Shown one piece after another: positions 42,398 through 53,620 of a stretch of 64,000 nt of DNA. Made by a program: the position numbers and the translations under genes. Source of the stretch: Jeongeupia sp. USM3. GTDB taxonomy: Bacteria > Pseudomonadota > Gammaproteobacteria > Burkholderiales > Chitinibacteraceae. The stretch spans positions 248,001 through 312,000 of the forward strand of contig NZ_CP017668.1 of the NCBI RefSeq assembly GCF_001808185.1, read 5' to 3'. A model generated the notes under the pieces. The model made no database searches, had not been told where the DNA came from, and saw nothing but the letters and a program-made list of their open reading frames with translations. Positions within the stretch are counted from its first letter, which is position 1. Each line of letters begins with the position of its first letter.

Positions 42398-43201
42398 TCA
42401 GTAGGTATTCAGCCCGCGTGCACGGAACTGGCCGCGCACGCGCTCGGTCACCTCGTTGCTCGGCGGTTCGACATCGCCGAGTTCGTACTTCATCCCGAGC
42501 TCTTCCCACTTGTGTTCGCCCATCTTGTGGAAGGGCAGGACTTCGACACGCTCGACGATATCGCCGAGTGACTGGACGAACCCGGCCAGCCCTTCGACGT
42601 CGTCGAAGTCATCCGACCAGCCTGGCACCAGCACATAGCGCAACCAGATCTTCTTGCCCATCTTCTGCAGCCGGCGGGCAAAGTCCAGCGTCGGCTGCAG
42701 CGGTTTGCTGGTCAGGCGCTCGTAGCGTTCGGGGTTGAACTGCTTGATGTCGAGCAGTACCAGGTCGACGTTGTCGAACCAGCTGTCCTCGAGATGGGCG
42801 GCCAGGAAGCCCTGGGTGTCGAGCGCCGTGTGCAGCCCGTATTCCTTCTTGACCCGGTAGAAGATCTCGCCGACGAAGTGCGCCTGCATCAGCGGTTCGC
42901 CGCCGGAAATGGTGACGCCGCCGGTCATTTTCAGGAATGCAGCGTACTTGCCGATCTCGGCAACGACCTCGTCGACGGTCTTCTGCCTGCCGTTGTGCAG
43001 TTTCCAGGTGTCCGGGTTGTGGCAGTACAGACACCTGAACTGACAGCCCGAAACGAAAACGACAAAACGCATGCCCGGGCCGTCAACGGCGGCGCCGGTT
43101 TCGAACGAGTGGACGAAACCGCACATCTTGCCGTTTTCGTCGACCATGGCCGGGACGATTTCGCCGAGCGGCTTTTGCACTTCTACGATCTCGATGGACA
43201 T
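42398..43201 (-). CDS. pflA: Pyruvate formate-lyase activating enzyme
   Basis: 267 residues. The radical-SAM cluster cysteines are C53, C57 and C60 (VSGCQFRCLYCHNPDTW), followed by GGVTISGGEPLMQ for SAM binding. It generates the glycyl radical on PflB using a [4Fe-4S] cluster, hence only without oxygen. It lies 95 bases after pflB with a hairpin between. Confidence 0.95.
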   Translation of the reverse strand: MSIEIVEVQKPLGEIVPAMVDENGKMCGFVHSFETGAAVDGPGMRFVVFVSGCQFRCLYCHNPDTWKLHNGRQKTVDEVVAEIGKYAAFLKMTGGVTISGGEPLMQAHFVGEIFYRVKKEYGLHTALDTQGFLAAHLEDSWFDNVDLVLLDIKQFNPERYERLTSKPLQPTLDFARRLQKMGKKIWLRYVLVPGWSDDFDDVEGLAGFVQSLGDIVERVEVLPFHKMGEHKWEELGMKYELGDVEPPSNEVTERVRGQFRARGLNTY

Positions 43202-43238
43202 CGTTTAATCTCCGGTGGGCAAAACAAAGGCGACCCGA

Positions 43239-43274
43239 GGGCCGCCCTGTTCGCTGCGGGGGCAGGGCGGGCCC
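43239..43274 (-). terminator. Hairpin between pflB and pflA
   Basis: GGGCCGCCCTG (43239-43249) pairs with CAGGGCGGGCCC (43263-43274), one bulge, 13-base loop. There is no T run, so it may be an RNA processing or attenuation structure that sets a lower level of pflA rather than a true terminator. Confidence 0.45.
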
Positions 43275-43296
43275 ACCCCCTCGTCTTCTTATTAGA

Positions 43297-45555
43297 TCAG
43301 CATTTCACGTGGAAAGTGCGGTTGATCACGTCCAGCTGCTGTTCACGCGTCAGCTTGATGAAGTTGACCGCGTAGCCCGAGACACGAATGGTCAGCTGCG
43401 GGTACTTCTCCGGGTGGTCCATCGCATCGAGCAGCGTGTCGCGGTTGAGCACGTTGACGTTGATATGGAAGCCGGTGGCGTTGCAGAAACCGTCGAGGCA
43501 GGCGGTCAGGTTGTTGACGCGATCGGCCAGCGAGTGACCCAGCGCATCCGGCGTTGCCGAGGCGGTCCACGAGATGCCGTCCAGCGCAGCTTCGTACGGC
43601 AGCTTGGAGACCGATGCGCCGGCAGCGACGAAGCCCGACGTATCGCGACCGTTCATCGGGTTGGCGCCCGGTGCGAACGGCGCGCCTGCACGGCGGCCGT
43701 CCGGGGTGTTGCCGGTCTTCTTGCCGTACACGACGTTCGACGTGATGGTCAGGATCGACTGGGTCGGCAGCGAGTTGCGATAGGTCTTGTGGCTCTTGAC
43801 CTTGTTCATGAACGATTCGGTCAGGTAGACGGCGATTTCGTCGACGCGGTCGTCGTTGTTGCCGAATGCCGGGTACTCGCCTTCGATTTCGAAGTCGACG
43901 GCCACGCCTGCCTCGTTGCGAATCGTCTTGACCTTGGCAAACTTGATTGCCGACAGCGAGTCGGCCGCGACCGACAGACCGGCGATGCCGCAAGCCATCG
44001 TGCGCAGGATGTCGCGATCGTGCAGCGCCATCTCGATCCGCTCGTACGAGTACTTGTCGTGCATGTAGTGGATCGCGTTCAGTGCCTTGACATAGGTCGC
44101 AGCCAGCCAGTCGAGCATCTTGTCGTACTTGGCCATCACCTCGTCGTAGTTGAGGTATTCCGACGTGATCGGCTCGAAGCCCGGAACGACCTTCTTGCCG
44201 CTCTTTTCGTCGACGCCGCCGTTGATCGCGTACAGCATGGCCTTGGCCAGGTTGCAGCGGGCACCGAAGAACTGCATCTGCTTGCCGACTTCCATGGCCG
44301 ACACGCAGCAGGCGATCGCGTAGTCGTCACCCCAGTGCGGGCGCATCTGTTCGTCCGACTCGTACTGGATCGAGCTGGTTTCGATCGACACCTTGGCGCA
44401 GAAGTTCTTGAAGCCTTGCGGCAGCGCCGGCGACCACAGCACGGTCAGGTTCGGTTCCGGTGCCGGGCCGAGGTTGAACAGCGTGTTCAGGAAGCGGAAG
44501 CTGTTCTTCGACACCAGCGTGCGGCCGTCCTTGCCCATGCCGCCGATCGACTCGGTCACCCAGGTCGGGTCGCCCGAGTACAGGCTGTTGTATTCCTCGG
44601 TACGCAGGAAGCGGACGATGCGCAGCTTGATGACGAGGTCGTCGATGAATTCCTGCGCCTCGGCCTCGGTGATCTTGCCTTCCTTCAGGTCGCGTTCGAT
44701 GTAGACGTCGAGGAAGGTTGAGATGCGGCCGATCGACATCGCGGCGCCGTTCTGTTCCTTGATCGCGGCGAGGTAGCCGAAATAGGTCCACTGGATCGCT
44801 TCCTGCGCGGTGGCGGCAGGCTTGCCGATGTCGAAGCCGTAACCGGCGGCCATTTCCTTCAGCTCGCCCAGCGCACGGATCTGTTCGGACAGTTCTTCAC
44901 GCAGGCGGATGGTGTCTTCGGTGAAGTCGAAATCGTCGGTTTCGGCCTTTTCGGCTTTCTTGAATTCGATCAGCTGGTCGATGCCGTAGAGCGCCACGCG
45001 GCGATAGTCGCCGATGATGCGGCCGCGGCCATAGGCATCCGGCAGACCGGTGATCACGCCGGACGAACGGCAGGCGCGGATCAGCGGGTTGTAGATGTCG
45101 AACACGCCCGAATTGTGGTCCTTGCGGTACTTGTGGAAGACCTCTTCGATCTTCGGATCAAGTTCGCGGCCGATTTCCTCGAGCGAGCTTTGCACCATGC
45201 GCAGGCCGGTGTTCGGGAAGATGGCGCGCTTGAGCGGCGCATCGGTCTGTACGCCGACGATCTTCTCCAGATTCTTGTCGATGTAGCCCGGGCCGAAAGC
45301 GGTGATGCTGGTGCCGCGGTCGGCAGCGACGTCGAGGACTTGCCCCGGCGCGGCGCGTTCGGCCTTCAGCATCTCGGAGAGCTTTTCCCAGACCTTGTTG
45401 GTGCGCTCGGTCGGGCCGGCGACAAAGCTGTCGTCGCCTTCGTACGGGGTGTAGTTGAGCTGGATGAAATCGCGGACCGCGACTTTCTTCTGCCACTCGC
45501 CCTCTTTGAAGCCACGCCAGGCATTGATCTGCAGGTTGGTTTCCGGTGCGTTCAT
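43297..45555 (-). CDS. pflB: Pyruvate formate-lyase
   Basis: 752 residues. The active-site Cys pair is in [15 protein letters not shown] and the glycyl radical residue is G727 in [32 protein letters not shown] blocks are standard. It converts pyruvate and CoA to acetyl-CoA and formate anaerobically. I chose ATG 45555 because AAAGGAG lies in front and it matches the family start; an upstream ATG adds ten residues. A perfect FNR box lies about 180 bases upstream. Confidence 0.96.
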   Translation of the reverse strand: MNAPETNLQINAWRGFKEGEWQKKVAVRDFIQLNYTPYEGDDSFVAGPTERTNKVWEKLSEMLKAERAAPGQVLDVAADRGTSITAFGPGYIDKNLEKIVGVQTDAPLKRAIFPNTGLRMVQSSLEEIGRELDPKIEEVFHKYRKDHNSGVFDIYNPLIRACRSSGVITGLPDAYGRGRIIGDYRRVALYGIDQLIEFKKAEKAETDDFDFTEDTIRLREELSEQIRALGELKEMAAGYGFDIGKPAATAQEAIQWTYFGYLAAIKEQNGAAMSIGRISTFLDVYIERDLKEGKITEAEAQEFIDDLVIKLRIVRFLRTEEYNSLYSGDPTWVTESIGGMGKDGRTLVSKNSFRFLNTLFNLGPAPEPNLTVLWSPALPQGFKNFCAKVSIETSSIQYESDEQMRPHWGDDYAIACCVSAMEVGKQMQFFGARCNLAKAMLYAINGGVDEKSGKKVVPGFEPITSEYLNYDEVMAKYDKMLDWLAATYVKALNAIHYMHDKYSYERIEMALHDRDILRTMACGIAGLSVAADSLSAIKFAKVKTIRNEAGVAVDFEIEGEYPAFGNNDDRVDEIAVYLTESFMNKVKSHKTYRNSLPTQSILTITSNVVYGKKTGNTPDGRRAGAPFAPGANPMNGRDTSGFVAAGASVSKLPYEAALDGISWTASATPDALGHSLADRVNNLTACLDGFCNATGFHINVNVLNRDTLLDAMDHPEKYPQLTIRVSGYAVNFIKLTREQQLDVINRTFHVKC

Positions 45556-45871
45556 GGTGATGCTCCTTTCGATGAATCTGTTCAACGATCAGTAAAAACA
45601 GTGGTTGGAACCACCGGACCCGCGGATCGTCGCCGGGTGGGGCGCTTCCTCTGGAATTAAGACTACTCCGTTGACCTATTTTGCGCTCTGCAAAAAAGCA
45701 CGTTCATTGTGAGGGCGGGAATCCGCGTCGGCATTGATCAGGATCAACTCGATTCGGCACGGTTTGCGCAGATTTGGTTGCGCTGGCGAAGTATGTCATG
45801 TGCAACCGTTGTATGTTTTTCTACTGGCGCCATCGTTGCTATTTGAACGCGGCACCATCCCTGTGGCTAGC
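45556..45871. other. pflB upstream region
   Basis: 316 bases between pflB and IS B2. It contains the pflB ribosome binding site, an FNR box (45734-45747) and the GCTAGC target of the IS (45866-45871). No gene is visible. The IS sits 119 bases beyond the FNR box, so the core promoter is intact. Confidence 0.6.
45734..45747. promoter_or_regulatory. FNR/ANR box of pflBA
   Basis: TTGATCAGGATCAA is an exact TTGAT-N4-ATCAA match, 179 bases before the pflB ATG. FNR activation of pfl is well established in enterics. Confidence 0.82.
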
Positions 45872-46911
45872 TGTGAAGGTTCAATAGGTTGTTTCGGGTG
45901 TTCACCCGGAGAAGTTCTGCGAGACTGGAAATCGCCAACCCCCCAGTCACAGAACAAGACACCGGATGAACACACATAAGAATGCCCGACTGACGTATCT
46001 GCGTCGCCTGGAAATGGTTCAGGACATCACCGAGCATGGTTTGTCGACCGCGGCGGCGGCGGCACGCCATGGCGTAAGCGCGGTCACCACCCGCAAGTGG
46101 CTGGGCCGCTATCTGGTCGGCGGCGCGGCTGCCTTGCTCGACAAATCCTCGCGTCCCGAGCGCTCGCCACGTGCCATTGCGCCCAGCGTTGCCCTGACGA
46201 TCATCGAATTGCGTCGCAAGCTGTTCCTGCAGGCTCGCATCGCAAGCTATATCGGCGTGTCCAAAGCAACCGTCAGTCGCGTGCTGCGACACGCAGGGCT
46301 ATCGCGGTTAAGCGACCTGCAGCCCGCAGAGCCTGTGCAGCGCTACGAGCGCGAAACGCCCGGCGAACTGCTGCACGTCGACATCAAGAAGCTCGCCCGC
46401 TTCGAGCAGGTCGGCCATCGCATCACCGGCGATCGTCGCCAGAACAGCCGAAACAGCGGCTGGGAATATCTGTTCGTGGCGATCGACGACCATAGTCGCA
46501 TCGCCTTCACCCGACTCTACCCCGACGAGCGCCGCGCCAGCGCCATCGACTTCCTGCGTGCGGCCAACGACTACTTCAAAACGCTGGGCGTACCGCTCCA
46601 GCGCCTGATCACCGATAACGGGCCCGCCTTCCGCTCCCATGACTTCGGCCGCGTTTGCGTTGAACTGGGCATTAAGCAGAGGTTCACCCGCGCCTACCGA
46701 CCGCAAACCAACGGCAAGGCCGAGCGCTTCATCCAGTCCGCGCTGCGCGAATGGGCCTACGGCCAAACCTATCAACACTCGGATGAGCGCGGCGCAGTCC
46801 TGAGGTATTGGAATCATTATTACAACTGGCACCGTCCGCATCACGGCATCGGCTGCCACGTGCCCATGTCCCGTCTCTCAGCAACGAAAAACAACGTCTT
46901 GACTCTTCACA
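45872..46911 (+). mobile_element. IS481-type element, copy B2
   Basis: 1040 bp with the same ends as copy B1 and, by eye, one base difference (C at 45939 where copy B1 has A at 26004). It is flanked by GCTAGC on both sides (45866-45871 and 46912-46917), a 6-bp NCTAGN duplication different from that of copy B1. This confirms an independent, recent insertion. Confidence 0.94.
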
Positions 46912-46916
46912 GCTAG
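45966..46916 (+). CDS. IS481 family transposase (copy B2)
   Basis: 316 residues, identical to the copy B1 product except for the last residue (Ser instead of Thr). The DD35E triad D139, D217, E253 is intact. The final codons are CAC AGC TAG: the IS ends in the first base of the AGC codon and the stop comes from the GCTAGC duplication. The differing target base explains the residue change. Confidence 0.93.
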   Translation: MNTHKNARLTYLRRLEMVQDITEHGLSTAAAAARHGVSAVTTRKWLGRYLVGGAAALLDKSSRPERSPRAIAPSVALTIIELRRKLFLQARIASYIGVSKATVSRVLRHAGLSRLSDLQPAEPVQRYERETPGELLHVDIKKLARFEQVGHRITGDRRQNSRNSGWEYLFVAIDDHSRIAFTRLYPDERRASAIDFLRAANDYFKTLGVPLQRLITDNGPAFRSHDFGRVCVELGIKQRFTRAYRPQTNGKAERFIQSALREWAYGQTYQHSDERGAVLRYWNHYYNWHRPHHGIGCHVPMSRLSATKNNVLTLHS

Positions 46917-46970
46917 CAGATATTCCCGTTCGGGAGTGGCTTTTCATGCGAACCGTCTTCCAGGTGGCGG

Positions 46971-47003
46971 AAAACAAAACGGGCCGACATGAGTCGGCCC
47001 GTT
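46971..47003 (-). terminator. Terminator of prfC
   Basis: On the minus strand AACGGGCCGAC-TCAT-GTCGGCCCGTT is followed by TTGTTTT. It is a perfect 11-bp stem, 22 bases after the prfC stop. Confidence 0.88.
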
Positions 47004-47024
47004 CTTTGCGGTTATACGGTTGGC

Positions 47025-48617
47025 TTAGAGCGTCACCGCATGCTCGCGGGTGGCGTGGAAGACGATGTCCGGCCAGCGCTCTTGCGTCAGCGAGAGGTTG
47101 ACGCGGCTGGTGGCCAGGTAGGCGAGGCTGTCGGCGGCGTCGCGCGCCAGGTTGTTGCCGAGGCTGTTCTCGAAGTCGGTCAGCTTCTTGGCGTTCTCGC
47201 AGCTGACCCAGCGGGCGGTGTAGATCGTCGTCGATTCGAAAATCGCTTCGACGCCGTACTCGTTCAGCAGTCGCGAGGCGACGACCTCGAACTGCAGGAC
47301 ACCGACCGCGCCGAGGATCAGGTCCGAGCCGTTCAGCGGCTTGAAGACCTGTACCGCGCCTTCCTCGCCGAGCTGCTGCAGGCCTTTCTGCAGCTGCTTG
47401 AGCTTGAGCGGGTTCTTGATCCGGACGATGCGGAACAGTTCCGGCGCGAAGTAGGGGATGCCGGTGAACGACAGCGCCTCGCCTTCGGAGAACGAGTCGC
47501 CGATCTGGATATTACCGTGGTTCGGCAGGCCGATGATGTCGCCGGCGTAAGCCTCTTCGACCTGTTCGCGACCCTGCGCCATGAAGGTCACCACCGAGTT
47601 GGCCGCGATGTCGCGGCCGAGGCGCAGGTGCTTGAACTTCATGCCGCGCGAGAACTCGCCCGAGCAGACGCGCAGGAAGGCGATCCGGTCGCGATGCTTC
47701 GGGTCCATGTTTGCCTGGATCTTGAACACGAAGGCCGAGAACTTCTCTTCGGTCGGGTCGACGCTGCGTACGGTCGCGTCGCGCGAGCCCGGCGCCGGCG
47801 CCCAGTCGACCAGTGCGTTGAGGATCTCGCGCACGCCGAAGTTGTTGATCGCCGAGCCGAAGAACACCGGTGTCAGCGTACCGGCGAGGAACTCGTCGAG
47901 GTTGAACGGATGGCTCGCGCCGTGCACCAGCTCCATTTCCATCCGCGTATTGCCGATCTCGAGCGGGAACAGCTCGTCCAGGCGCGGGTTGTCGAGCCCC
48001 TTGATGATCTCGACGCTGCCGTCGGCCTTGCCGCCGCCGGCGTTGAACAGCAGGACTTCGTCGTTGAGGATGTGGTAGACGCCGCGGAAGGTCTTGCCCA
48101 TGCCGATCGGCCAGGTCACCGGCGCGCAGCGGATCTGCAGCACCGATTCGACCTCGTCGAGCAGCTCGAGGCTGTCGCGCACTTCGCGGTCGTACTTGTT
48201 CATGAAGGTGACGATCGGCGTATTGCGCAGCCGGCAGACGTTCAGGAGTTTGATCGTCTGTTCCTCGACGCCCTTGGCCGCGTCGATCACCATCAGTGCC
48301 GAGTCGACCGCCGTGAGCACGCGGTAGGTGTCTTCGGAGAAGTCCTGGTGGCCCGGGGTGTCGAGCAGATTGACAACGTGGTCGCGATAGTCGAACTGCA
48401 TCACCGAAGAAGCGACCGAAATGCCGCGCTGCTTTTCGATGTCCATCCAGTCCGAGGTGGCAAACTTGCCGCCCTTCTTGCCCTTGACGGTGCCGGCGAG
48501 CTGGATCGCGCCCGAGAACAGCAGCAGCTTCTCGGTCAGCGTGGTCTTACCGGCGTCCGGGTGCGAGATGATGGCAAAGGTGCGCCGGCGGGCAACTTGC
48601 TGGGCGAGCGTGGGCAT
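47025..48617 (-). CDS. prfC: Peptide chain release factor 3
   Basis: 530 residues. GTPase motifs: [16 protein letters not shown] (G1), [12 protein letters not shown] (G2), [16 protein letters not shown] (G3) and [14 protein letters not shown] (G4; the usual Leu of NKLD is Tyr here). RF3 removes RF1/RF2 from the ribosome after peptide release. Its C-terminal [11 protein letters not shown] end is typical. ATG 48617 has no strong ribosome binding site. Confidence 0.96.
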   Translation of the reverse strand: MPTLAQQVARRRTFAIISHPDAGKTTLTEKLLLFSGAIQLAGTVKGKKGGKFATSDWMDIEKQRGISVASSVMQFDYRDHVVNLLDTPGHQDFSEDTYRVLTAVDSALMVIDAAKGVEEQTIKLLNVCRLRNTPIVTFMNKYDREVRDSLELLDEVESVLQIRCAPVTWPIGMGKTFRGVYHILNDEVLLFNAGGGKADGSVEIIKGLDNPRLDELFPLEIGNTRMEMELVHGASHPFNLDEFLAGTLTPVFFGSAINNFGVREILNALVDWAPAPGSRDATVRSVDPTEEKFSAFVFKIQANMDPKHRDRIAFLRVCSGEFSRGMKFKHLRLGRDIAANSVVTFMAQGREQVEEAYAGDIIGLPNHGNIQIGDSFSEGEALSFTGIPYFAPELFRIVRIKNPLKLKQLQKGLQQLGEEGAVQVFKPLNGSDLILGAVGVLQFEVVASRLLNEYGVEAIFESTTIYTARWVSCENAKKLTDFENSLGNNLARDAADSLAYLATSRVNLSLTQERWPDIVFHATREHAVTL

Positions 48618-48687
48618 GGTCTTGATTTATCTTGGATTTGCGGCAGGAAAGCGCGGCATTGTACGCCAATCGCCCGGTATTCAAAAC

Positions 48688-51588
48688 TCAGCGGCCCGCG
48701 TCGCGCTCCGCCGGCAGCAGCAGTGTGAACACGGCGCCGCCGTCGATGTGGTTGGCGGCGAAAACCTTGCCGCCATGGTCTTCCATGATCTGCCGGCTGA
48801 TCGCCAGCCCGAGCCCGGTGCCGCCGGTCGCGCGCATCCGGCTGCTCTGGATGAACTTGTCGAAGATCTGCTCGAGCTCGTCGGGCGGGATGCCGGGGCC
48901 GTGGTCGCGCACCGCGAGGCCGATCGCCGGCTTGCCGTCGATCGTTGCGTCGGCCAGATAGTCGATGGCGATGCTGCCGCCGACCGGACTGAACTTGATC
49001 GCGTTCGACAGCAGGTTGACGACGACCTGCATCACTCGGGTCTTGTCGTAGACGGCAAGCAGCGGCGGTGTTGCATCGTCGGCGTCGAGGTCGAGCCGCT
49101 TGCCGATCAGGAGCGGGTTGATCTCGCTGACGGCCGCCTGGATCGTCTGCTGCAGGCAATATCGTGACTTGTCGTACTGCATGCGATTGGCTTCGAGCCG
49201 CGACATGTCCAGCAGGTCGTTCAGCAGCACCAGCAGCCGGTTGCCGCTCGAGTTGATCCGCTCGAAATAGCGGGCGAGGTTGGTCGGCTCGGTCCGGCCG
49301 ACCTTGGACAGCCCCATTTCCGAGAACGACAGGATCGCGTGCATCGGCGTGCGCAGCTCGTGCGACATGTTGGCGAGGAAGGCCGATTTGGCGACGTTGG
49401 CACTTTCGGCCGCTTCCTTTGCCTCGACCAGATTGCGCTCGAATTCCTTGAGCCGGCCGATGTGGGTCAGGAAGGCGAACGCGTATTCGAGCTGCTGATG
49501 TTCGTCGTTGATCGCCGCCGAGTTGACGAGGAAGGGCTGCGACTCACCGGTCGATGCGCGCAGGCTGACTTCCGCGATGTGGTTGCCGGCGCCGACGCGG
49601 CGCGTCAGGTCGGCCGGAAAGATTTTCGCCGCCTGCTCGCCCCACAGCACCTGCGGCGGGTGGCCGACGACGTCTTCGCGCCGGTAGCCGAGCAGGCGCG
49701 AGAACGCCTGGTTGATCTCGACGATGCGCCCGGAGGCGTCGAGCAGGATGAAGCCGTCGGCGGTCGTGTCGATGATCGTCCGCTTGAGGCGTTCGGACTG
49801 GCGCAGCGCCTGTGCGGCGATCCGCTGCGCGGTGACGTCCTCGATCACGCAGATGACGCCCTTGTCCGCATCGTCCGGGTCGAGCGCCTTCGCGTACAGC
49901 ATGGCCCAGAATTCGGACAGGTCGCGGCGGAACAGCGCCATTTCGCCGCGGAAGACTTCGCCCTGCTGGACCTTCTGCAGCATCTGCTGCTGGCTGTCGG
50001 AAAACTCGCTCTGGTCGGCGTGGATCAGGCTCATCGGCTGGCCGATGATCGCGCCGGAGGTGAAGCCGAACAGCTTCTCGAACGCCGGGTTGACGAGACG
50101 GATCGTGCCCTTGACCGAGAGCATGATCGCCAGCGGGCTGGCGTCGAGCACGGTGCGGATCTCGGCGGTGCGCTCGAGCACCAGATCCTGCAGATGGTCA
50201 CGGTGGCGACGCAGTTCGCGCTCGGTGTTCTGCCGCTCGGTGATGTCGCGCACCGTTGCGCAGGTGTAGGCCTCGTTGTTGAACTCGATGTGCGACAGCG
50301 TGACTTCGACCGGCAGCAACTGGCCGTAGCGGTCGCGCTGGTGCGTCGTCTGCACGAGCTGGCGTTCCTGCTTGAGCCGCCCCCACAGCTCCAGCCACTG
50401 CGCTTCGCCGATATTGGGGAAGAGGTCGGCGAAGCGAAGCGCCAGGATGTCGTCCGGCGTGTAGTGGGTGATCCGCGAGGCCGAGCGGTTGGCGTAGCGG
50501 ATATGGCCGAAGCGGTCGCTCCACAGCACCGCGTCGGGCGACTCGTCGACGGTGAACTGGGTCAGGTACAGCCGGCCCTCGATCTGCTCGATCCGCCGCA
50601 GCTGGCGCAGCAGCAGGTAGAACAGCACGGTGACGATCAGCATCAGCGCCAGCGCGACGATGGCCCGGGTCAGCAGGTTGTCGCGGAACTTGCCGAGCAC
50701 GGCGTCTTCGTCGATCGCGACGGTGACGATCAGCGGCAATTCGCCCTGGCTGGCGTGGAAGGCGACGAGTGCGTTCTTGCCGGTTGCCGGGTATGCCTGC
50801 CGGTAGGTGGTGTTGCGCATCAGCCGGCGCTGCTCGAACTTCAGCGGGTCGCGCGCTCGCACGCTTTGGCCGACGTGGACCTCGTCGAACGGGTAGTTGA
50901 GGATGACGACACCGTCGGAGCGCAGCAGCTGGATGTGCATGCTCGGCGGCAGTTTCAGCGACTGGTAGAAATCGAGAAAGTAGTTCGGTTCGACCCCGGC
51001 AAGCAGGATGCCGCCGAAGCTGCCGTCGGGCCGGTTGATGCGCCGGGTGACCGGGATCAGCCACTTGCCGTCGGTGCGGCTGACGATCGGAAGCTGGATC
51101 TGCGGGCGCAGATCGGGGAACTGCCGGTGGTCGCGGAAGTACGAGCGGTCCGACAGGTCGACGCGCCGGGTCGGGTATTCGAGGCCATGGCTCTGGATGC
51201 GCCCGTGCGAGTCGATCGCGATGATGCCGCGCACCTGCGGCGCGAGCTTGACCTTGTCGCGCAGCAGCAGATAGGTCAGGTACTCGTCGGCCTGGTCGAC
51301 GCCGCCAAGCCCTTCGAGGTTTTCGATGATGTTCTGCATCGCCTGCTCGACCGAGACGAAGGTTCGGGTCGCGTGCTCGTCGAGCGACCGGGCGAGCGAG
51401 AGGTTCTGCCGTTCGGCTTCGTCGAGCGCCTGCTGGTAGTCGCGGGACGTCGCCCAGAACAGCATCGCGATGCCGACGACCATCAGTGCCGCATAGAGCA
51501 GGATCAGGCCGCGCCGCAGCGGCTGCAGCGACGTCTGGGCCGATTTCGAGTGCCGGCGTGGCCAGGGCCAGTTCGTGGGCCAGTTCAT
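48688..51588 (-). CDS. Hybrid-less PAS sensor histidine kinase with dCACHE-type sensor
   Basis: 966 residues. Helix 1 (about 27-46), a periplasmic double-CACHE-like sensor (about 50-310, with DLSDRSYFRDH and SRTDGKWLIPVTRRI), helix 2 (about 312-335), three PAS domains (about 345-460, 485-600, 605-720), HisKA with the phospho-acceptor H743 (LANMSHELRTPMHAILSF) and a HATPase (VVNLLSNAIKFSPVGG, then RDHGPGIPPDE and GGTGLGLAIS). No receiver domain and no adjacent response regulator, so it is an orphan kinase. The ligand is unknown; CACHE sensors often bind amino or organic acids. Confidence 0.9.
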   Translation of the reverse strand: MNWPTNWPWPRRHSKSAQTSLQPLRRGLILLYAALMVVGIAMLFWATSRDYQQALDEAERQNLSLARSLDEHATRTFVSVEQAMQNIIENLEGLGGVDQADEYLTYLLLRDKVKLAPQVRGIIAIDSHGRIQSHGLEYPTRRVDLSDRSYFRDHRQFPDLRPQIQLPIVSRTDGKWLIPVTRRINRPDGSFGGILLAGVEPNYFLDFYQSLKLPPSMHIQLLRSDGVVILNYPFDEVHVGQSVRARDPLKFEQRRLMRNTTYRQAYPATGKNALVAFHASQGELPLIVTVAIDEDAVLGKFRDNLLTRAIVALALMLIVTVLFYLLLRQLRRIEQIEGRLYLTQFTVDESPDAVLWSDRFGHIRYANRSASRITHYTPDDILALRFADLFPNIGEAQWLELWGRLKQERQLVQTTHQRDRYGQLLPVEVTLSHIEFNNEAYTCATVRDITERQNTERELRRHRDHLQDLVLERTAEIRTVLDASPLAIMLSVKGTIRLVNPAFEKLFGFTSGAIIGQPMSLIHADQSEFSDSQQQMLQKVQQGEVFRGEMALFRRDLSEFWAMLYAKALDPDDADKGVICVIEDVTAQRIAAQALRQSERLKRTIIDTTADGFILLDASGRIVEINQAFSRLLGYRREDVVGHPPQVLWGEQAAKIFPADLTRRVGAGNHIAEVSLRASTGESQPFLVNSAAINDEHQQLEYAFAFLTHIGRLKEFERNLVEAKEAAESANVAKSAFLANMSHELRTPMHAILSFSEMGLSKVGRTEPTNLARYFERINSSGNRLLVLLNDLLDMSRLEANRMQYDKSRYCLQQTIQAAVSEINPLLIGKRLDLDADDATPPLLAVYDKTRVMQVVVNLLSNAIKFSPVGGSIAIDYLADATIDGKPAIGLAVRDHGPGIPPDELEQIFDKFIQSSRMRATGGTGLGLAISRQIMEDHGGKVFAANHIDGGAVFTLLLPAERDAGR

Positions 51589-51590
51589 GT

Positions 51591-53495
<1,905 letters not shown>

Positions 53496-53522
53496 GACGG
53501 TCTTCCATTCAACAAGCGCGCC

Positions 53523-53528
53523 ATTATA
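53523..53528 (-). promoter_or_regulatory. Likely -10 element of uup
   Basis: The minus strand reads TATAAT within GCGCGCTTATAATGGCGCGC, a GC-rich imperfect palindrome. The spacing to the uup start is about 28 bases. The -35 region is not convincing. Confidence 0.5.
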
Positions 53529-53620
53529 AGCGCGCCCGATGCCGGTAACGGATTTGTCTGGCCGCTTCAAGCGGTGTTGGCGACATGCCGAATTGATCGA
53601 ATCCCGCTAGAATCAAAAAA

